Source: an uncultured Candidatus Competibacteraceae bacterium (GTDB lineage Bacteria; Pseudomonadota; Gammaproteobacteria; Competibacterales; Competibacteraceae). From it: 11,625 bases of DNA. The translations under genes and the position numbers were made by a program. The notes beneath the pieces are model-generated. The model was not told the origin of the DNA. It was given only the letters and a program-made list of their open reading frames with translations, and made no database searches. Position 1 is the first letter of the stretch. Each line of letters opens with the position of its first letter. The stretch spans positions 1 through 11,625 of the forward strand of contig CALMNY010000061.1 in NCBI GenBank assembly GCA_937872125.1, read 5' to 3'. Positions 6,839 through 11,625 of the stretch are shown piece by piece.

Positions 6839-7576
6839 ATGAACTATCACTGGGATTGGCTGTTTTTTTTCCAGGAAGCTGACGACGGCCTGATGTATTA
6901 CCAGTGGGTCCTGTCCGGTCTGGGCTGGACGGTGGCTGTCTCGCTCACCTCGCTGGCGATTGCCCTGCTGCTCGGTTCGGCGTTCGGCGTCCTGCGCACC
7001 ACGCCCAACCGCTGGTTGATCGCCATTGGCGACACCTATGTGGACGTGTTCCGCAATATCCCGCTGATCGTCCAGCTCTTCCTGTGGTTCTTCGTCCTGC
7101 CGGAACTGGTCCCGCGCGACATCGGCCTCTGGATGAAGCAGGACCTGCCCTACTTCGTGACCGCCGTCATCGGCCTGGGCCTGTTCACCGGGGCGCGCAT
7201 CGCCGAACAGGTCAAAGCCGGCATCAATTCCCTGTCGCGCGGCCAACGTTTCGCCGGCCTGGCGCTGGGCTTCACCGAATGGCAGACCTACCGCTACGTG
7301 CGCCTGCCCATGGCCTACCGCATCGTGCTGCCGGCGCTGACCTCGGAAGCGATGAACGTTTACAAAAATTCGGCGGTCACCTACTCGGTCGGCATTCTCG
7401 AACTCTATTTCCAGTACAAGCAGATCATCGAGAAAACCTCGCAGGTGCTGGAAATCACCATCGTCATCACTCTCGCCTACTTCGTGGTGGCTTTTGCCAC
7501 CAACCGGTTGTTCGCCTGGATCGAGCAGCGCAGCCGGGTGCCCGGCATGATCGCCGGCGGCCAGGGAGGCAAGTAA
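6839..7576 (+). CDS. gltJ: Glutamate/aspartate ABC transporter permease GltJ
   Basis: One of two inner-membrane permease subunits of the GltIJKL importer. The 245-residue length equals the family norm (E. coli GltJ about 246). The N-terminus MNYHWDWLFF is typical. It has several hydrophobic membrane helices (for example WTVAVSLTSLAIALLLGSAFG and LIVQLFLWFFVLPEL) and an EAA-type cytoplasmic loop, FAGLALGFTEWQTYRYVRLP, which docks onto the ATPase. The FRNIPLIVQ block is characteristic of polar amino-acid permeases of the HisMQ/GltJK type. The ATG follows CAGGAA at good spacing. It lies 78 bases after gltI, across a strong hairpin, and 2 bases before gltK. Confidence 0.93.
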   Translation: MNYHWDWLFFFQEADDGLMYYQWVLSGLGWTVAVSLTSLAIALLLGSAFGVLRTTPNRWLIAIGDTYVDVFRNIPLIVQLFLWFFVLPELVPRDIGLWMKQDLPYFVTAVIGLGLFTGARIAEQVKAGINSLSRGQRFAGLALGFTEWQTYRYVRLPMAYRIVLPALTSEAMNVYKNSAVTYSVGILELYFQYKQIIEKTSQVLEITIVITLAYFVVAFATNRLFAWIEQRSRVPGMIAGGQGGK

Positions 7577-7578
7577 TC

Positions 7579-8259
7579 ATGGGTGATTTCGATTTCTCGA
7601 TCATCGCCGCCAACTGGCGCTTTCTGGCCGAAGGTCTGCGCTACACGGTGCAGGTCACCCTGACCGCCATGGTGGGCGGCATCCTGCTCGGCACCCTGCT
7701 CGCGCTGATGCGGCTGGCGTCGCTCTGGCCGCTGCGGTGGCTGGCGGCGGCGTACATTAATTTCTTCCGCAGCGTGCCGCTGGTGCAGGTGATCCTGGCG
7801 GTTTACCTGATCCTGCCGCTGCTGCTGCAATTCCTGACCGGCCGGCTGATCCCGATCGGCGCCGACAATTCGGCCTACTTTACCTTCACCATCTTCGAGG
7901 CCGCCTATTACGCCGAGATCATCCGCTCGGGCATCCAGTCCATCCCGCGCGGCCAGGTCGCCGCCGGCTACGCGCTGGGCTTCACCTACAGCCAGACCAT
8001 GCGGCTGGTGGTGCTGCCCCAGGCTTTTCGCAACATGCTGCCGGTGCTGTTGACCCAAACCATCGTGCTGTTCCAGGACGTGTCGCTGGTGTACGCCATC
8101 GGCGCGACCGACTTCTTCGGCGCCGCCGACAAGATCACCCAGCGCGATCTCCGGCCGGTCGAGATGTACACCACTGTGGCCGTGGTCTATTTTGTCCTCT
8201 GCTTTGCGCTGTCGCGGCTGGTCAAGTACTTGCAGTCCCGCATCGCCATCATCCGCTGA
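7579..8259 (+). CDS. gltK: Glutamate/aspartate ABC transporter permease GltK
   Basis: The second permease subunit, forming the membrane channel with GltJ. It has 226 residues, against about 224 in E. coli GltK. Visible features are an initial membrane helix region (about 20-45, [17 protein letters not shown]), the [10 protein letters not shown] block matching the FRNIPL block of GltJ, the [21 protein letters not shown] segment and the EAA loop ([20 protein letters not shown]). The start ATG at 7579 lies 2 bases after the gltJ stop, with GGGAGG inside the end of gltJ as ribosome binding site, so the two permeases are probably made in coupled amounts. The open frame continues upstream inside gltJ as a shadow, and that extension is rejected. 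Confidence 0.93.
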   Translation: MGDFDFSIIAANWRFLAEGLRYTVQVTLTAMVGGILLGTLLALMRLASLWPLRWLAAAYINFFRSVPLVQVILAVYLILPLLLQFLTGRLIPIGADNSAYFTFTIFEAAYYAEIIRSGIQSIPRGQVAAGYALGFTYSQTMRLVVLPQAFRNMLPVLLTQTIVLFQDVSLVYAIGATDFFGAADKITQRDLRPVEMYTTVAVVYFVLCFALSRLVKYLQSRIAIIR

Positions 8260-8278
8260 ACCTCCGGAATTCCCATCC

Positions 8279-9007
<729 letters not shown>

Positions 9008-9022
9008 GGTGCGACGCAATCG

Positions 9023-9051
9023 TTCGTTCCCCTTGGTGGCTCGTCTATACT
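9023..9051 (+). promoter_or_regulatory. Possible sigma-70 promoter before the carbonic anhydrase-like gene
   Basis: TATACT (9046-9051) matches the -10 consensus at five of six positions. At 17-base spacing the -35 is TTCGTT (9023-9028), a poor match. It lies in the 81-base gap between gltL and the next gene, suggesting separate expression, but read-through from gltL is equally possible. Confidence 0.3.
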
Positions 9052-9088
9052 GACTCGGTTTTTCCATGACCCCACTCAGGAGAATCTG

Positions 9089-9613
9089 GTGATCTACTCC
9101 CTCGGCGACCGCAAGGTCGAATTCCATGGCGACGACTGGTTCATCGCCGACAACGCGACTGTGATCGGCTCGGTGGTGCTCAAGCAGAACGCCAGTATCT
9201 GGTTCAACGCGGTGGTGCGCGGCGACAACGACGTCATCACCATCGGCGAAAATTCCAACATTCAGGATGGTTCAATCCTCCATACCGACCCCGGCATCCT
9301 GCTGACTGTTGGCCGTGACGTGACCGTCGGCCATCTGGCCATGCTGCATGGCTGCACCATCGGCGACGGCAGCCTGATCGGTATCAAGAGTCTGATCATG
9401 AACCGGGCGGTGATCGGCAAGAACTGCCTGATCGGCGCGAACAGCCTGATCCCGGAAGGCAAGGTCATCCCGGACGGCTCGCTGGTGATGGGCGCGCCGG
9501 GCAAGGTGGTGCGCGCGTTGACCGAGGCGGAAATCGCCCAATTACCGATGGCGGCGGGCCGCTACGTGCAGAATTTCAAACGATTCAAGCGCGATCTGCG
9601 CCGGCAGGACTGA
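9089..9613 (+). CDS. Gamma-carbonic anhydrase-like hexapeptide-repeat protein (YrdA family)
   Basis: A 174-residue left-handed beta-helix protein of the YrdA/gamma-carbonic anhydrase type, probably a cytoplasmic trimer. The hexapeptide-repeat rhythm is clear ([75 protein letters not shown]), followed by a C-terminal helix. Three His likely to bind Zn at subunit interfaces are H65 (LHTD), H82 and H87 ([10 protein letters not shown]); R44 and D46 of the conserved RGD are also present. Many family members show weak or no carbonic anhydrase activity, so the reaction is unproven. The start is GTG at 9089 with CAGGAGA at ideal spacing. The stop TGA is directly followed by the ATG of the MoxR gene. 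Confidence 0.9.
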   Translation: MIYSLGDRKVEFHGDDWFIADNATVIGSVVLKQNASIWFNAVVRGDNDVITIGENSNIQDGSILHTDPGILLTVGRDVTVGHLAMLHGCTIGDGSLIGIKSLIMNRAVIGKNCLIGANSLIPEGKVIPDGSLVMGAPGKVVRALTEAEIAQLPMAAGRYVQNFKRFKRDLRRQD

Positions 9614-10552
9614 ATGCCCATGGCCGCGCTCGTAGAAGACTCCCTGGAACGGGTGGTGCAGCAGGTCGGTACGACCATTCTGGGCAAGGAACATGCGATT
9701 CGTCTGGCGTTGAGCGGCCTGCTGGCGCGTGGCCACCTGCTGATCGAAGACCTGCCGGGCATGGGCAAGACCACCCTCGCGCACGCCCTGGCTTGCTGCC
9801 TGGGCCTGCACTACCAGCGCATCCAGTTCACCAGCGACCTGTTGCCGGCGGACATTCTCGGCGCGGCGGTGTACGAACGCCAGCGCGAAACCTTCGTCTT
9901 TCATCCCGGCCCCATCTTCGCCCAACTGATCCTGGCCGACGAGATCAACCGCGCCACGCCCAAAACCCAGAGCGCGCTGCTGGAAGCGATGGAGGAGGGG
10001 CAGGTGACCATCGAGGGCGAAACCCGCAAGCTGCCGGAACCGTTCTTCGTCATCGCCACCCAGAATCCCGCCTACCAGATCGGCACTTTCCCGTTGCCGG
10101 AATCACAACTCGACCGCTTCCTGATGCGGATCGAGCTGGGCTATCCCGATGCGCAGGCCGAACGGTTGCTGCTGGAAGGCGAGGACCGGCGCGACGTACT
10201 GGCGCGGTTGCCGGTGTCTCTGACCCCGGCCCAGTTGCACGAGGCGCAAGTCCGGGTCGCCGGTATTCACGCTGCGCCGCCGCTGCTGGACTATGTGCAA
10301 GGTCTGCTGGCGTTTTCGCGCCAGTCCAGCCTGTTTCGCGGCGGTCTGTCGCCGCGCGCCGGCCTGGCGTTACTGCGGGCGGCGCGGGCCTGGGCGCTGC
10401 TGCACCGGCGCGGTCATGTGCTGCCCGAGGACGTGCAGGCGGTGTTGCCGGCGGTGGTGGGCCATCGCCTGTATCCCGGCGAGGAGAATCTGGAGCAGTC
10501 TGCCGCCGATCTGGTCGGACGCCTGCGCGCTGCTGTAGCCCTGCCGGTCTGA
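9614..10552 (+). CDS. MoxR-family AAA+ ATPase
   Basis: A cytoplasmic AAA+ chaperone-like ATPase of the MoxR type, 312 residues, the normal family length. Walker A is DLPGMGKT (46-53), Walker B ILADE ends at D109-E110 and continues INRA, and sensor 1 lies in VIATQNP, with the typical PLPESQLDRFLMR block and a C-terminal lid domain containing GLSPRAGLALLRAARAWA. MoxR proteins are thought to help assemble or activate partner proteins, often those with VWA or DUF58 domains. The downstream DUF58 gene, 10 bases away, fits this. It starts at ATG 9614 immediately after the preceding TGA; a second in-frame ATG at 9620 is an alternative start. The client complex is not identifiable. Confidence 0.94.
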   Translation: MPMAALVEDSLERVVQQVGTTILGKEHAIRLALSGLLARGHLLIEDLPGMGKTTLAHALACCLGLHYQRIQFTSDLLPADILGAAVYERQRETFVFHPGPIFAQLILADEINRATPKTQSALLEAMEEGQVTIEGETRKLPEPFFVIATQNPAYQIGTFPLPESQLDRFLMRIELGYPDAQAERLLLEGEDRRDVLARLPVSLTPAQLHEAQVRVAGIHAAPPLLDYVQGLLAFSRQSSLFRGGLSPRAGLALLRAARAWALLHRRGHVLPEDVQAVLPAVVGHRLYPGEENLEQSAADLVGRLRAAVALPV

Positions 10553-10562
10553 ATATCAGGTT

Positions 10563-11561
10563 ATGGGCGCGTGGCGGCAGCGGTTCGAAAACTGGGTGAT
10601 GCGCGGCCAGCGGCCAGCCAGCGAACCGGTCCGACTGACCCGCCGCCGCATCTACATCCTGCCGACCGCCCAGGGCTACGCCTTCGCCACGCTGCTGTTT
10701 CTGCTGTTTTTATGGTCCATCAACTACAGCAACAGCATGGGGTTCGCCTTCACCTTTCTGCTGGCGGCGGTGGCGCTGAACAGCATGTGGCAGGCGCATG
10801 ACAACCTGCTGGGGCTGATCGTCGCGTCCGGCGGCGCTGAGCCGGTGTTCGCCGGCCAGGAGGCGCGCTTCACCTTTCGGCTGGAAAATCCGGATCCGAA
10901 ACCGCGCTACGGCGTCGGCCTGCAATGGCGTGACCAGTCGCCGCGCTACGCGGATTTACCGGCCAGCGGCGCGACGGTCGTGACCCTGACCGTGCCAGCC
11001 GAGCAGCGCGGCTGGCTGCGGCCCGGGCGCATTCGGGTGTTGACCCGTTATCCGCTGGGGTTGCTGCAGGCGTGGAGCTGGGTGGAATTTGAACAGGCGT
11101 GCCTGGTGTATCCGCAGCCTCGGGGTCGGCGACCCCTGCCGGCGGCGCTGCCGAGCAGCACCGGCGCCGGTCTGGGCGAACAGGGCCTGGGTAGCGAGGA
11201 TTACGCGGGCTTTAGGCTGTACGCGCCCGGCGACTCGCCGCGCCGGATCGCCTGGAAGGCCGCGACCCGTGGCGGTCCGTTGCTGGTCAAGCAGTTTACC
11301 GATCAGGCGCGGCCGGAACTGTGGCTGGACTGGCGGCTGCTGGGGAATGATCCTGTTGAACCCCGGTTGCGCCAACTCTGTCAATGGGTGTTGAAAGCCG
11401 AGGGCGAAGGCCGCCGCTACGGTTTATTGCTGCCAGACGCGCGGGTTCCGCCCGCCCAGGGCGATGCCCACCGCCGCCGCTGTCTGGAGGCGCTGGCGCT
11501 GTTTACGCCGAATCCCGCTGATCGGGAGTCTGTTGACCGGTTCCAGAGGCAGGGCGCTTGA
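10563..11561 (+). CDS. DUF58-domain membrane protein, MoxR partner
   Basis: A 332-residue protein with two adjacent membrane segments (about 39-54 and 59-76) after a basic N-terminus, then a soluble region with a beta-rich part and a C-terminal DUF58 domain. The DUF58 signature is visible around 210-232: SEDYAGFRLYAPGDSPRRIAWK, split here as SEDYAGFRLY and APGDSPRRIAWK, with conserved Gly-Asp at 223-224 and Trp-Lys at 231-232. DUF58 proteins occur next to MoxR ATPases, often followed by a transglutaminase-like membrane protein (DUF3488/TgpA); whether one follows here lies beyond the window. The start at ATG 10563 has only a weak AGG just upstream, which suggests coupling with the MoxR gene. 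The molecular function is unknown. Confidence 0.9.
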   Translation: MGAWRQRFENWVMRGQRPASEPVRLTRRRIYILPTAQGYAFATLLFLLFLWSINYSNSMGFAFTFLLAAVALNSMWQAHDNLLGLIVASGGAEPVFAGQEARFTFRLENPDPKPRYGVGLQWRDQSPRYADLPASGATVVTLTVPAEQRGWLRPGRIRVLTRYPLGLLQAWSWVEFEQACLVYPQPRGRRPLPAALPSSTGAGLGEQGLGSEDYAGFRLYAPGDSPRRIAWKAATRGGPLLVKQFTDQARPELWLDWRLLGNDPVEPRLRQLCQWVLKAEGEGRRYGLLLPDARVPPAQGDAHRRRCLEALALFTPNPADRESVDRFQRQGA

Positions 11562-11591
11562 CCGCGTCTTAGAAGCTGTCTAAAAACTAAC

Positions 11592-11623
11592 TTGTTGATT
11601 GTAGGAGCGAGCTTGCTCGCGAT
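11592..11623. repeat. REP-like palindromic element, intact copy
   Basis: A 32-base element ending 2 bases before the window edge, with core GCGAGC-TT-GCTCGC (11607-11620), a perfect 6-pair stem. It is typical of Gammaproteobacterial REPs. It matches the degenerate copy at 5599-5630 at 27 of 32 positions. It sits 30 bases after the DUF58 stop and may be one arm of a larger REP pair that continues outside the window. Confidence 0.75.
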
Positions 11624-11625
11624 AT

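Noticed and set aside
11562..11591. Possible insertion-sequence end (AAGCTGTCTAAAAACTAAC) between DUF58 and the REP
   Set aside because: No matching inverted end, target duplication or transposase is visible within the window.

Overview
The window looks like chromosomal DNA of a GC-rich Gammaproteobacterium. The basis is an Escherichia-like glutamate/aspartate ABC transporter, a sigma-54 two-component system, and Pseudomonas-style REP hairpins (GTAGGAGCGAGC-TT-GCTCGC type). A Competibacter-like lineage is possible, but that is only an impression. All recognisable genes are on the + strand, and the open frames on the minus strand look like shadows of GC-rich genes.

Region 1 (28-3530) is a two-gene signalling operon. 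A membrane-bound CHASE2 sensor histidine kinase overlaps by 4 bases a sigma-54-dependent response regulator (receiver, AAA+ with GAFTGA, Fis-type helix-turn-helix). No obvious target operon or convincing sigma-54 promoter is visible nearby.

Region 2 (about 3600-5553) is the most unusual part. It has an extended -10 promoter, a leader whose ribosome binding site could be masked by an upstream pyrimidine tract, a 116-residue HTH (XRE/Cro-like) protein, and a 475-residue RtcB-family protein. The RtcB homologue is full length and recognisable from end to end. It nevertheless lacks most residues that make RtcB an RNA ligase: three metal ligands are replaced (Cys to Trp98, His to Arg233, His to Tyr323), the PGSMGT nucleotide loop is rewritten, and the terminal Lys is Arg. 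The guanylylated His (H398) and the Asn-His pair remain. It is best read as a degenerate or repurposed RtcB paralogue paired with its own small regulator.

Region 3 (5554-9007) starts with 310 bases of non-coding DNA carrying a degenerate REP hairpin. The operon gltI-gltJ-gltK-gltL follows (periplasmic binding protein, two permeases, ATPase), with a strong GC hairpin between gltI and gltJ that probably adjusts the amount of binding protein relative to membrane components.

Region 4 (9008-11561) is a tight three-gene run: a gamma-class carbonic anhydrase-like hexapeptide-repeat protein, a MoxR-type AAA+ ATPase and a DUF58 membrane protein. The last two are a well-known partner pair. The window ends in a second, well-formed REP hairpin matching the one upstream of gltI.
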